Counted from the first letter of the stretch, positions 18,167 to 26,967 are shown. The stretch: 64,000 nucleotides of DNA from Bacillus sp. EB106-08-02-XG196 (GCF_013396335.1 NZ_JABWSY010000001.1:509869-573868); one strand, 5' to 3'. Notes: a model not told the origin generated them from the sequence alone. Numbers and translations: made by a program.

Positions 18167-20536
18167 ATGAACTGGTTAGTTAGAAAAAAGCTGCTTATTT
18201 ACTATACACTGTTTCATATCCTCGGTTTTTATCTGCTGCTCTACTTAGACAATGGAAGTATTACAATCAGTGGAAATATCCTTTTAATACTGGCGCCGTT
18301 GTTATCATCTATTATTCTATTTTACGTTTACCATAATCTTAAAACCAGTGATAAATATATTTGGCTTTTCCTTTCGATAGGCAGTTTTTGTTATTTTATC
18401 GCCGTGCTGGCCAGGTACTATAATAGGTTATCTGGATTACCTGATTTGTTTACTATGTTACAAATCATATGTTATCTCATCGCCTTTATTTACAAAATTC
18501 GATGTAATGGCAAGAACCTGAACCTAATTAAATTTATTTTTGATACATGCATTATTATGACTGTGGCTGTTACCTTCAGCTGGCACTTCATCATACGCGA
18601 AATCCTGATTCAATATACGAATCATTCACTTCTTTTTCAGTTGGTATCGATTGGATATCCACTTGGAGATTTAATTCTTTTTTTCGGGGCCATTGTATTC
18701 TGCTTAGGCTCCGCAAACTTTTTTCCTTCGCGGGTTCTATCTTTCATTCTTGTAAGCTTAGCACTTCAGGTTGGTGCTGATTCAGCCTATCTTTATTTAA
18801 GCCTAACAAACATTCCTTTTTCAGAGGTTCTATTTCAACCATTAGGGTCGCTGGCACTATTATTAATGGCCATTGCAGGAACATTTGCGTTGGAAACTGT
18901 TCTAAATGAAAATCAAGCCATTCCAAAGAAAAACAAAAAAGATTATTTAAAGGATTCTATTTCCTTACGATTGTTATTACCCTATATCAGCGTCATCCTA
19001 TTATTCATGATGATGATTTTTCAAAATAAAGAAGTTAAAAGCTTAGTTATTGGTTCAGCTATCTCCATCCTCCTCGTGATTTTACGACATGTCTTTACCT
19101 CCTTAGAAAATCAAACTCTGTTATCGAAGTATCATGACCTAACGGAGAAGCTGGAGCAAAAGATTGGGGAGAGGACAGAAGAACTTAGCTCAAAAAACCA
19201 GCAGCTTCTTGCTGCTGTGAGAAAAATGAAGCATATGGCCTATCACGATGTGTTAAGTGGACTCCCAAACAGGAGGATGTTTTTGGAACGGCTATTAAAA
19301 GCGATGGAACAGGCAAACCGCAATCATTTTAAAGTAGCCGTAATCTTTATCGATTTAGATCGTTTTAAAAATATTAATGATACGCTTGGGCATGAATTTG
19401 GTGATTTACTGTTAAAGCATGTTTCCCATCAAATGACAAAAAGTGTCCGTAAAATCGATACGATTTCTAGGCAAGGCGGCGACGAGTTTACCATCCTCTT
19501 GAACCGCATTCGATCTGAAGAGGATGTAATCCCGCTAGTTGAACGGATTCGTTCCATTGTCGCAAAACCGATTGTCATTTCTGGCCAAGAATTACATGTC
19601 TCCATGAGTATTGGCATCGCGTTTTATCCAAGTGACGGGAAAAGTACGGAAGAAATAATGAAAAATGCAGACATGGCCATGTATCGTGCGAAAGAAGAAG
19701 GAAGAGACAACTACAAATTCTTTTCGATTGATATGAACAAAGCCATTTCTAGAAAAATGACACTCGAGAATGGGCTGCGGAAAGCATTAAAAAATAATGA
19801 GTTTGTTCTAAATTATCAACCACAGGTGAGCTTACAGACGGGGGAAATAATCGGTGTGGAAGCGCTGCTCCGGTGGAATACAGTGGAAGCCGGCATGGTG
19901 GCACCGAATCATTTTATTCCTGTTGCAGAAGAGTCGGGGCTTATCATCCCTATGGGAGAATGGGTTCTAACACATGCCTGTATGCAGGGGAAAGCCTGGC
20001 ATGATTCAGGGCATACCCATTTAAAAGTGGCTGTCAACTTATCACCTGTACAATTCCTTCATGCTAATTTGGTGGGTATGGTCATGAAGGCACTAAAGAC
20101 AACGGGCTTTGATCCAAACTATTTAGAGTTAGAAATTACCGAAGGGGTTGCTTTTACAGACGCTGAAACCGCCATTAAAAAGATGCAAGAAATACGGGAT
20201 TTGGGAGTACAAATATCCATCGATGACTTCGGTACCGGATATTCCTCATTCGTTTATCTAAAAAGATTTCCGATTAACGCCTTAAAAATCCCTAAACCAT
20301 TTATTCAGGATGTCCTGAACAACCATAAAGACAAAGCATTAGTAGAAACGATGATTTATCTAGCCCATAGCCTCGATTTATCAGTCATTGCGGAAGGGAT
20401 TGAAAAGAAAGATCAACTGCTCTTTCTAAAAGAATTGAATTGTGATGCCTTTCAAGGTGATTTGTATAGTAAACCATTAACGGTCACGCAAGTAAGTGCC
20501 ATGATTGAAAGCAACAGGTCCGCGAAAATCTCATAG
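18167..20536 (+). CDS. Integral-membrane GGDEF-EAL protein
   Basis: About nine membrane helices (residues 8-320) are followed by a short coiled coil, then a GGDEF domain with an intact SRQGGDEF and an EAL domain. Such proteins make and/or degrade cyclic di-GMP. The EAL catalytic set appears complete: EALLRW, VNLSP, ELEITEG, IDDFGTGYSS, the Lys of LKIP, AEGIE and FQG. Two usually conserved positions differ: LKIDKSF reads LKIPKPF and QGYLYSKP reads QGDLYSKP. I prefer the ATG at 18167, with GGGAGTG upstream, over 18152. A perfect terminator follows. Confidence 0.87.
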   Translation: MNWLVRKKLLIYYTLFHILGFYLLLYLDNGSITISGNILLILAPLLSSIILFYVYHNLKTSDKYIWLFLSIGSFCYFIAVLARYYNRLSGLPDLFTMLQIICYLIAFIYKIRCNGKNLNLIKFIFDTCIIMTVAVTFSWHFIIREILIQYTNHSLLFQLVSIGYPLGDLILFFGAIVFCLGSANFFPSRVLSFILVSLALQVGADSAYLYLSLTNIPFSEVLFQPLGSLALLLMAIAGTFALETVLNENQAIPKKNKKDYLKDSISLRLLLPYISVILLFMMMIFQNKEVKSLVIGSAISILLVILRHVFTSLENQTLLSKYHDLTEKLEQKIGERTEELSSKNQQLLAAVRKMKHMAYHDVLSGLPNRRMFLERLLKAMEQANRNHFKVAVIFIDLDRFKNINDTLGHEFGDLLLKHVSHQMTKSVRKIDTISRQGGDEFTILLNRIRSEEDVIPLVERIRSIVAKPIVISGQELHVSMSIGIAFYPSDGKSTEEIMKNADMAMYRAKEEGRDNYKFFSIDMNKAISRKMTLENGLRKALKNNEFVLNYQPQVSLQTGEIIGVEALLRWNTVEAGMVAPNHFIPVAEESGLIIPMGEWVLTHACMQGKAWHDSGHTHLKVAVNLSPVQFLHANLVGMVMKALKTTGFDPNYLELEITEGVAFTDAETAIKKMQEIRDLGVQISIDDFGTGYSSFVYLKRFPINALKIPKPFIQDVLNNHKDKALVETMIYLAHSLDLSVIAEGIEKKDQLLFLKELNCDAFQGDLYSKPLTVTQVSAMIESNRSAKIS

Positions 20537-20542
20537 CTTACG

Positions 20543-20579
20543 AAAAAAGGAACCATCAGTGGAGATGGTTCCTTTTTTT
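20543..20579 (+). terminator. Terminator after GGDEF-EAL gene
   Basis: AAAAAAGGAACCATC pairs with GATGGTTCCTTTTTTT. Confidence 0.9.
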
Positions 20580-20700
20580 GTGTTTGGAGTATTATTTATG
20601 ACGGCTTATATCCTTTCGCTGAGTTTTTGTGGATGATTGTGATTCCTATCACCTCGTCACTAAGTTCTTCATACTAAAATAAAGATAAGAGGTGATTGCG

Positions 20701-20961
20701 TTGGATAAGAATTGGTCAATATCACTTGAACATGAGGAGTATGTCATGGACATGGAGCTGGTAATTACGGATGCCATCGATGCCGTAGAGAAGACTGGAA
20801 AGGGTTATTATGTAAATGTTGTGACCCCAGCTTCTTTCGGGAACCCTAATGACTATTTAGCAGATGCATTATTGGCTTACTTTGGCGGCAGAATTGAAAT
20901 GAAATTTATCGACCAATGCGGTTGTGGAGGGTATGTACTACGGGTATGGAAAAACAATTAA
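20701..20961 (+). CDS. CGCGG-motif small protein, candidate radical-SAM-modified peptide
   Basis: This 86-residue soluble protein ends in QCGCGGYVLRVWKNN. As far as I recall, it matches a family described as CGCGG putative radical-SAM-modified ribosomal peptides, found in haloarchaea and Bacilli, in both the start (NWSISLEHEEY), the middle (GYYVNVVT) and the CGCGG tail. That assignment is from memory. I start at the TTG at 20701, five bases after AGAGGTGA; the GTG at 20692 overlaps the ribosome site. No radical SAM gene is in this window. The next gene begins inside its last codons. Confidence 0.7.
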   Translation: MDKNWSISLEHEEYVMDMELVITDAIDAVEKTGKGYYVNVVTPASFGNPNDYLADALLAYFGGRIEMKFIDQCGCGGYVLRVWKNN

Positions 20962-21224
20962 ACGACTTGTCACTTCTGTCAAACTATCAAAATCGCCAAG
21001 TGATTCTAAACTATTATCAGGATGAAGAAATGATGGTCCAAAGGGACGGTTTTCATTTTCAAAAGATCCAAGTAACAGTGTCTTCCTTAATCTTTACGAA
21101 AATAGATGGAACGCTCGTCAAGATTGATACAACAGACTATCCACATGCCAGCATAAACACAGACTTTCAAAACTACTACACCCTAAGAAACCATGAAAAC
21201 CACCTAGACATATACTTTCCTTAA
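20946..21224 (+). CDS. Hypothetical protein, 92 residues, coupled to the CGCGG gene
   Basis: I do not recognise this family. The protein is soluble, has no cysteine or signal and is predicted rich in beta strands (VILNYYQDEEMMVQRDGFHF, VSSLIFTKIDGTLVKID). It overlaps the end of the CGCGG gene by 16 bases, suggesting translational coupling and a joint role. The start at 20946 is weakly supported, with only GGAGGG about 14 bases upstream. Confidence 0.55.
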   Translation: MEKQLNDLSLLSNYQNRQVILNYYQDEEMMVQRDGFHFQKIQVTVSSLIFTKIDGTLVKIDTTDYPHASINTDFQNYYTLRNHENHLDIYFP

Positions 21225-21287
21225 AAATGTATAAACAATTCCTTTTAGTAAACTCTATTTTATAGAATGCATAAAGGAGATTTTATT

Positions 21288-21515
21288 GTGAATACATACG
21301 AAATAACAAATATGATTGTTGATGATGATTTCGACAGCGAGGAATATGTGACGGCAGAGTTTACCCATGATCAACTGAATTACAGCATTACTTTTAAAAA
21401 AGCAGATTTGGAAATCATGAATGCCTGGGTTTTTAAAGATGGTACTTCGCTGCCAGCTAATTTATCGGATACACTGATTGAATCCATTAGAGAAGATGTT
21501 AAAAAGAGAATTTAG
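21288..21515 (+). CDS. Hypothetical protein, 75 residues
   Basis: This small acidic protein of unknown family starts with the GTG at 21288, which has an excellent AAAGGAGA seven bases upstream. Predicted strands alternate with a C-terminal helix (SDTLIESIREDVKKRI). It follows the CGCGG gene pair by about 60 bases on the same strand, and a terminator follows it, so the three may form one unit. No function can be assigned. Confidence 0.6.
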   Translation: MNTYEITNMIVDDDFDSEEYVTAEFTHDQLNYSITFKKADLEIMNAWVFKDGTSLPANLSDTLIESIREDVKKRI

Positions 21516-21522
21516 TTTAGTG

Positions 21523-21550
21523 CTGATTGGCAACTCCAATCAGTTTTTTT
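21523..21550 (+). terminator. Terminator after the small-gene cluster
   Basis: CTGATTGG pairs with CCAATCAG, followed by TTTTTTT. Confidence 0.85.
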
Positions 21551-21566
21551 GTGGATTTTTGCTGTT

Positions 21567-21668
21567 CGCTGATATATTCCATTTTTATGCTGATATAATC
21601 GATTTTTTGCTGATATATTTCATTTTTCACTGATATATTTTATTTATCGCCGATATCCCCATTTTTGT
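21567..21668. repeat. Degenerate 20/21-bp tandem repeat, about five units
   Basis: Units resembling CGCTGATATATTCCATTTTT begin at 21567, 21588, 21608, 21628 and 21648. The period (21, 20, 20, 20) and the pattern CGCY-RRTAT-TTCC recall the array at 16491-16935. It sits just after a terminator, in the 270-base gap before the GDPD gene. Confidence 0.75.
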
Positions 21669-21786
21669 GAAAAAGTTCTCTTCTAATCTTGTATTAACAT
21701 AGAAAATTCACTAACTTAGACATGAAAGCCACGAAAAACGAAACAATTCTGCCCCCGTTAGCGTCAATTATCTTGCATATCAATCA

Positions 21787-22773
21787 ATGGAGGAAACGAA
21801 ACTGAAAAAAATACTAAAAAGAATATTCATATTTCTACTCTTATTGTCTTTGTTTATTTTTCTCAACAATAGTTCTATTTTTGCGAAGGATCGCGAGAGT
21901 AATCCCCTGCTTCTCGCACACCGCGGGCTAGGCCAAACTTTTAGTATGGAAGGAATTCAGGGGGATACGTGTACGGCGGAACGAATTCACCCACCTGAAC
22001 ACCCTTATCTAGAAAACACGATTCCTTCCATGGAAGCAGCTTTTGCAGCTGGTGCGGATGTTGTTGAGTTGGATATTAAACCGACAAAAGATGGTCAATT
22101 TGCTGTTTTTCATGACTGGACGCTGGAATGCCGGACAAATACAGAAGGAACGACGAAGGAATTTACGATGGCAGAATTAAAGCAGCTGGACATTGGCTAT
22201 GGATACACAGCGGATAATGGAAAAACCTATCCTTTTCGCGGTAAAGGTGTCGGCCTCATGCCCTCACTTGATGAAGTGTTCAACTATTTTCTAAACCGTT
22301 CATTTTTAATTCATATTAAAAGTGATGATCCAGAAGAAGGAATACAGCTGGCTGAAGCGATAAAAAAACTGCCAGAAAACCGCTTAAGTCAATTAACGGT
22401 TTACGGAGGAGATCAGCCCATTGCTACAATAAAAGAGGAAATCCCCGATCTTCGTGTGATGTCAAAGGCGACGTTAAAAAGCTGTCTTCTTCCCTATATT
22501 GCCGTGGGGTGGACAGGTTATATCCCCTCTGCATGTGAGAAAACACAATTACATCTGCCAGAAAAAATTGCTCCATGGATTTGGGGGTGGTCAGATAAAT
22601 TTTTAAATCGGATGGACAGTGTTGATACAAGAGTAATTGTTGTCGCAGGTGATGGCGGATGGTCAGAAGGCTTTGATACGCAAGATGATTTAACGAGACT
22701 TCCTGACAACTATAGCGGTGGGATTTGGACCAATCGGATTGATTTAATCGCCCCAAATTATAAAAAAAAATAG
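21787..22773 (+). CDS. Secreted glycerophosphodiester phosphodiesterase
   Basis: This protein of about 328 residues has a signal peptide (Lys-rich start, hydrophobic stretch, cleavage near SIFAKD). A GDPD domain follows with AHRG, the ENT motif and the metal-binding ELDIKPTKDGQFAVFHD. It should hydrolyse glycerophosphodiesters outside the cell to sn-glycerol-3-phosphate. A long insert after HRG carries two cysteines (CTAERIHPPEH). The ATG at 21787 has no ribosome site. GGAGG lies inside the first codons, eight bases before an in-frame CTG at 21802, so a CTG start is possible. Confidence 0.82.
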   Translation: MEETKLKKILKRIFIFLLLLSLFIFLNNSSIFAKDRESNPLLLAHRGLGQTFSMEGIQGDTCTAERIHPPEHPYLENTIPSMEAAFAAGADVVELDIKPTKDGQFAVFHDWTLECRTNTEGTTKEFTMAELKQLDIGYGYTADNGKTYPFRGKGVGLMPSLDEVFNYFLNRSFLIHIKSDDPEEGIQLAEAIKKLPENRLSQLTVYGGDQPIATIKEEIPDLRVMSKATLKSCLLPYIAVGWTGYIPSACEKTQLHLPEKIAPWIWGWSDKFLNRMDSVDTRVIVVAGDGGWSEGFDTQDDLTRLPDNYSGGIWTNRIDLIAPNYKKK

Positions 22774-22797
22774 AGTGAAGGCAGCCTTCACTCTATT
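22771..22797. terminator. Shared bidirectional terminator holding both stop codons
   Basis: ATAGAGTGAAGGC and GCCTTCACTCTAT form a perfect palindrome flanked by A and T runs. The TAG stops of the GDPD gene and the convergent reductase gene both lie in its arms. Confidence 0.85.
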
Positions 22798-23851
22798 TTC
22801 CAACTAATTGCTTCACTAATTCCTTATTACGCTTTTTAAAAAGTTCATTATGGGAAGAAACCATTGCGGCTTTAGCAGCGTCAGGCTGAATAAACTGTTT
22901 GGCTTTATTTACAGCGTTCGCCGCATCCTGGAACGCACCGGCAATCAGGTTGATTTTCCCTTCATACATAAGAATATCTCCCGCAGCATAAAGACCATCA
23001 ATCGAAGATTCGCTCGTAGCGTTACCCGCAATATAATAATTATCCACTCGATCGATACTCAATTTACTATTTTCCAATAGTGTTGCATCCTGTTCATAGC
23101 CATGACTAATCACCACATCATCAACCGCCAGTTGTGAAACCTCACCTGTTTCATGGTTCGTTAATTCAACGGTGGCGATTTCATCACGTTCGCCATTCGC
23201 GATTAATTTAGTAATCGAAGATTGAAAGAAACATTCTACAGAGCTTTCGAGAAGCTTTGTTGCCTGTGCCTCTTGTCCATGCCCCCCCAATTCCTCTTTT
23301 CTATAGGTTAAATAGACCTTTTTGGCAATCGGTTCTAGCTCATTGGCCCAGTCTACGGCAGAATTCCCGCCTCCAGAAATGATGATTGTTTTGTCCTTGA
23401 ACTGTTTAAAAGATTTTACCGTGTAATGTAAATTCGTGACTTCAAATTTCTCCGCGCCTTCTATTTCCAACTTTTGCGGTTTCAAAATTCCGCTGCCAAT
23501 GGCAACAATCACGGTTTTTGAAAAATGAAGTTCTCCGGAAGACCCTTTTAAGACAAAAATTCCTTCTTCATTACGCGTGATGTATTCAACCTTTTCATTC
23601 AAGACGACGGTTGGGCTAAACGTTAATGCTTGCTCAACCAGCTGTTCCATTAATTTTGCTCCCGTTATTGGCGTTAAGCCGCCGACATCCCAGATCATTT
23701 TCTCCGGGTAAACTTGAATTTTACCGCCTAACTGAGGTTGATACTCAATCACCTTTGTTTTCATTTCTCTGAGTCCACTATAGAAAGTAGAATAAAGCCC
23801 CGCTGGTCCGCCGCCAATAACTGTCACATCAAACAATTCTTGTTGTTCCAT
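22793..23851 (-). CDS. Ferredoxin/flavodoxin-NADP+ reductase type 2 (YcgT/YumC-like flavoprotein)
   Basis: This 352-residue thioredoxin-reductase-fold flavoprotein lacks the CxxC redox pair, as expected for type 2 ferredoxin-NADP reductases. FAD binding is at VIGGGPAGLYS and NADPH binding at ISGGGNSAVDWA, with the late FAD motif GLYAAGDI. I start at the ATG at 23851, preceded by GGGAGTGG; the longer frame would read through the Fur box. It diverges from an iron-siderophore importer and has a Fur box at its own promoter, so it may supply electrons for releasing iron from the imported chelate (inference). Confidence 0.82.
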   Translation of the reverse strand: MEQQELFDVTVIGGGPAGLYSTFYSGLREMKTKVIEYQPQLGGKIQVYPEKMIWDVGGLTPITGAKLMEQLVEQALTFSPTVVLNEKVEYITRNEEGIFVLKGSSGELHFSKTVIVAIGSGILKPQKLEIEGAEKFEVTNLHYTVKSFKQFKDKTIIISGGGNSAVDWANELEPIAKKVYLTYRKEELGGHGQEAQATKLLESSVECFFQSSITKLIANGERDEIATVELTNHETGEVSQLAVDDVVISHGYEQDATLLENSKLSIDRVDNYYIAGNATSESSIDGLYAAGDILMYEGKINLIAGAFQDAANAVNKAKQFIQPDAAKAAMVSSHNELFKKRNKELVKQLVGK

Positions 23852-23879
23852 TTCCGTCCACTCCCTAACCAACTGTAAT

Positions 23880-23894
23880 TGATTATCATTATCA
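23880..23894. promoter_or_regulatory. Fur box upstream of the reductase
   Basis: TGATTATCATTATCA matches the 7-1-7 Fur consensus TGATAATNATTATCA at 14 of 15 positions. It lies 29 bases upstream of the reductase start. Confidence 0.85.
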
Positions 23895-24073
23895 ATAAGA
23901 GTAATGGATTTTCTCCCGATTGACAATACATATTTTTTTGAAAACTCTGTGGCACCCATATTTGTCGATTTTTTGACGGATGAAAATGTACAACAAACCT
24001 CTAGAACATAAGGAAATGCAATGAATGTAAAAAAACACTATCAAACAATTAAAAACTTTTCACAAAATTGTAA

Positions 24074-24103
24074 TTGACAATCATTATCACTCACCTTTAT
24101 AGT
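24074..24103 (+). promoter_or_regulatory. Promoter of the iron importer operon, overlapping a Fur box
   Basis: TTGACA at 24074-24079 and TATAGT at 24098-24103 are 18 bases apart. The Fur box TGACAATCATTATCA (14/15) at 24075-24089 covers the -35 element. Confidence 0.75.
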
Positions 24104-24118
24104 AATCTCATACGATAC

Positions 24119-24133
24119 TGATAATCATTATCA
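24119..24133. promoter_or_regulatory. Perfect Fur box
   Basis: TGATAATCATTATCA matches the 7-1-7 consensus at all positions. It lies just past the predicted transcription start, 32 bases before the ATPase gene. Confidence 0.9.
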
Positions 24134-24165
24134 ATTAATTCTCAGTTACATAAAGGAGGGTTCCC

Positions 24166-25011
24166 ATGGTTCGCCTATCTACAGATGAATTAAGCATTGG
24201 TTATGGTGAACGCTTAATTGTCAAAAACCTTAGTATCGAAATTCCAGATAAGAGGATTACCACGATTATCGGACCGAACGGCTGTGGAAAATCGACATTA
24301 TTGAAAGCCATTACACGGATCATCTCCCATCAATCTGGAAACATCCTTTTAGACGGTAGAGATATTTCAAAGGTAAACACGAAGCTTCTTGCTAAACAAA
24401 TGGCAATCCTTCCGCAAACACCAGAAAGTGCAAGTGGCTTAACAGTTGGCGAGCTCGTATCCTATGGGCGCTTCCCTTATCAAAAAGGCTTTGGCCGCTT
24501 AACAAAAATGGATTACGAAGTGATTGACTGGGCCCTTGAAGTCACAGGTACAATCGACTTTAAGTTTCGTCCAGTAGACGCACTCTCCGGCGGACAGCGC
24601 CAGCGCGTTTGGATTGCGATGGCACTTGCTCAAGAAACGGAAATTATCTTCCTGGATGAGCCAACCACCTACCTGGATATGGCGCATCAACTAGAAGTTT
24701 TGGAGCTTCTGCAAAAATTAAATCATGAACAGGAACGGACAATTGTGATGGTCCTTCATGATTTAAACCAAGCAGCCCGCTTTGCAGATCATATTATCGC
24801 CTTAAAAGACGGTGAAATTGTAAAAGCAGGGAATTGTGAGGAAGTCATTAGTCATAAAGTGCTCAAAAAGGTATTCAATATTGACGCGGTCATCGGACAC
24901 GACCCTCGAACAAAAAAACCAATGTGCATAACGTACAATCTACTAAAAGGAGAAACAAACCATGAAAAAACTACTACTGCCCTTTATCCTGCTCTTAGTG
25001 TTAATTATTAG
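24166..25011 (+). CDS. Iron-siderophore ABC transporter, ATP-binding protein (FecE/YusV-like)
   Basis: This 281-residue ATPase powers the importer encoded by the next three genes. Walker A is GPNGCGKST, the signature is LSGGQRQR and Walker B is IIFLDEPTTYLD. The start follows AAAGGAGGG by five bases. Its last 16 codons overlap the binding-protein gene by 50 bases in another frame, an unusually long overlap. The operon is preceded by two Fur boxes. Confidence 0.9.
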   Translation: MVRLSTDELSIGYGERLIVKNLSIEIPDKRITTIIGPNGCGKSTLLKAITRIISHQSGNILLDGRDISKVNTKLLAKQMAILPQTPESASGLTVGELVSYGRFPYQKGFGRLTKMDYEVIDWALEVTGTIDFKFRPVDALSGGQRQRVWIAMALAQETEIIFLDEPTTYLDMAHQLEVLELLQKLNHEQERTIVMVLHDLNQAARFADHIIALKDGEIVKAGNCEEVISHKVLKKVFNIDAVIGHDPRTKKPMCITYNLLKGETNHEKTTTALYPALSVNY

Positions 25012-25888
25012 TGCTTGCGGTACAGCCGAAACATCAAAAAGTGAGGAAGCTGCGGCACCAGAGGATAAAAAATCTGAAACCATCACATATCAATCCGAAA
25101 CTGGACCGATTGAAGTCCCTGCAGATCCAAAGCGCGTTATTATGCTTTCCGGATTCACTGGTAATGTTATCGATTTAGGCGTTAATATCGTCGGTGCTGA
25201 TGTTTGGTCAAAGAACAACCCGACATTTGAAAAAGAAATGAAAGATGTTACAGAAGTTTCCGATGAAGACCTAGAAAAAATTATCGAATTAGAGCCAGAT
25301 TTAATCATTGGTCTATCCAATATTAAAAACGTTGATAAGTTAAGTGAAATTGCTCCAACTGTAACCTACACGTGGGGAAAAGTTGATTATTTAACACAGC
25401 ACTTAGAAATTGGAAAACTATTAAATAAAGAAAAAGAAGCTCAAAGCTGGGTTGATAACTTCAAAAAAGAAGCTGAGGCCGCTGGCGAAGAAATCCGTGC
25501 AAAAATCGGTGAAGATGCAACCGTTTCTGTTATGGAAAGCTACGGAAAAGATCTTTATGTATTCGGCAGCAACTGGGCACGGGGAACGGAAATTCTTTAT
25601 CAAGCAATGAAAATGAAAATGCCTGAAAAAGTAAAAGAAGTCGCAGAGGGTGCCGGTTATTTTGCCTTATCCGCCGAAGTTATTCCTGAGTATGCAGGGG
25701 ATTATGTGATCTTAAGCAAATACTCAGACGCTGATACTTCTTTCCAAGAAACAGAAACATACAAAAACATTCCTGCGGTAAAAAACAACCGTGTGTTTAA
25801 AATGAATGGTCAAGGTGCTTCCTTCAGTGATCCAGTCACACTAGAAAAGCAGCTAGAATTCATTAAGAAATCATTTTTAAGCAACTAA
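24962..25888 (+). CDS. Iron-siderophore ABC transporter, substrate-binding lipoprotein
   Basis: This 308-residue lipoprotein has a signal ending LIISACG, then a class III periplasmic-binding fold of the FecB/FhuD type, with the usual PKRVIML segment after the linker. It captures a ferric chelate at the membrane surface and delivers it to the two permeases. The chelate type cannot be read from sequence. AAAGGAG precedes the ATG, which lies inside the end of the ATPase gene. Confidence 0.9.
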   Translation: MKKLLLPFILLLVLIISACGTAETSKSEEAAAPEDKKSETITYQSETGPIEVPADPKRVIMLSGFTGNVIDLGVNIVGADVWSKNNPTFEKEMKDVTEVSDEDLEKIIELEPDLIIGLSNIKNVDKLSEIAPTVTYTWGKVDYLTQHLEIGKLLNKEKEAQSWVDNFKKEAEAAGEEIRAKIGEDATVSVMESYGKDLYVFGSNWARGTEILYQAMKMKMPEKVKEVAEGAGYFALSAEVIPEYAGDYVILSKYSDADTSFQETETYKNIPAVKNNRVFKMNGQGASFSDPVTLEKQLEFIKKSFLSN

Positions 25889-25956
25889 TAGTAGAGAGGG
25901 ATTCTTAACGGAATTCCTCTTTCCACCTATTCTAGGAAAGAAAAGATGAGAGACTT

Positions 25957-26967
25957 ATGATCAATGAAAAACAACGATCTATTCCTTTTGCATATAAGCT
26001 GATAATCGGCATACTTGTGTTTGCAGCGATGTTTGTTTTCTCCATGATGATGGGAGCAGCAGAAATTAGCCTTAAAGATGTATCGCAGGCACTTTTTTCA
26101 GATGCAAAAGGTGAAAAGATTTCGATTATCCGTGAAATACGCTTGCCGCGTGAGGTTGCAGCCATCGTGGTCGGAGCCGCGCTTTCGGTTTCAGGAGCGA
26201 TTATGCAAGGTATTACCAGAAACCCCCTTGCAGACCCAGGTTTATTAGGGTTAACGGCGGGAGCAAATGCCGCACTAGCAATCGTCATCGCCTTCGTCCC
26301 TTCTGCCAACTATTTCAGCATTACCATTGCCTGTTTTATTGGAGCAGCTGTCGGAACAATGATGGTATTTGGGATGGGTGCGATGAAAAAAGGAGGCTTT
26401 TCTCCGCTGCGGATTGTTTTAGCGGGGGCGGCTGTTTCTGCTTTTCTTTATGCGATTGCAGAAGGAATTGGAATTACCTTTAAAATTTCAAAAAATGTTT
26501 CGATGTGGACGGCCGGAGGAATGGTTGGAACCAGTTGGAGCCAGCTTCAAGTCATTATTCCCTTCATCCTTATTGGGTTACTAGTTTCTCTATTTCTCTC
26601 AAGGCAACTCACGATTCTTAGCTTAAATGAAGAAGTCGCCGTTGGATTAGGTCAAAAAACGACCCAAATAAAGGTAATTCTCTTCATTGCGATTATTTTA
26701 TTAGCGGGCGCATCCGTCGCCCTTATTGGAAATATGGCTTTTATCGGATTAATGGTTCCCCATGTGGTACGGGCTATCGTGGGTACGGATTACCGTTTTA
26801 TTATTCCCATGTCTGCCGTTTCAGGGGCCACATTTATGCTTTTTGCCGATACACTTGGCAGGACAATGAATGCACCCTTTGAAACCCCTGTCGCGGCGAT
26901 TGTGGCAACACTGGGGTTACCATTCTTCCTTGTGATTGTTCGTAAAGGAGGGAAAGCATTCTCATGA
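25957..26967 (+). CDS. Iron-siderophore ABC transporter, FecCD-type permease 1
   Basis: This 336-residue permease has about nine to ten helices and the FecCD pattern: REIRLPREVAAIVVGAALSVSGAIMQGITRNPLADPGLLG near residue 70 and GNMAFIGLMVPHVVR near 265, which forms the coupling region for the ATPase. It pairs with the following gene as a heterodimer. Its stop overlaps the next start by four bases. Confidence 0.9.
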   Translation: MINEKQRSIPFAYKLIIGILVFAAMFVFSMMMGAAEISLKDVSQALFSDAKGEKISIIREIRLPREVAAIVVGAALSVSGAIMQGITRNPLADPGLLGLTAGANAALAIVIAFVPSANYFSITIACFIGAAVGTMMVFGMGAMKKGGFSPLRIVLAGAAVSAFLYAIAEGIGITFKISKNVSMWTAGGMVGTSWSQLQVIIPFILIGLLVSLFLSRQLTILSLNEEVAVGLGQKTTQIKVILFIAIILLAGASVALIGNMAFIGLMVPHVVRAIVGTDYRFIIPMSAVSGATFMLFADTLGRTMNAPFETPVAAIVATLGLPFFLVIVRKGGKAFS

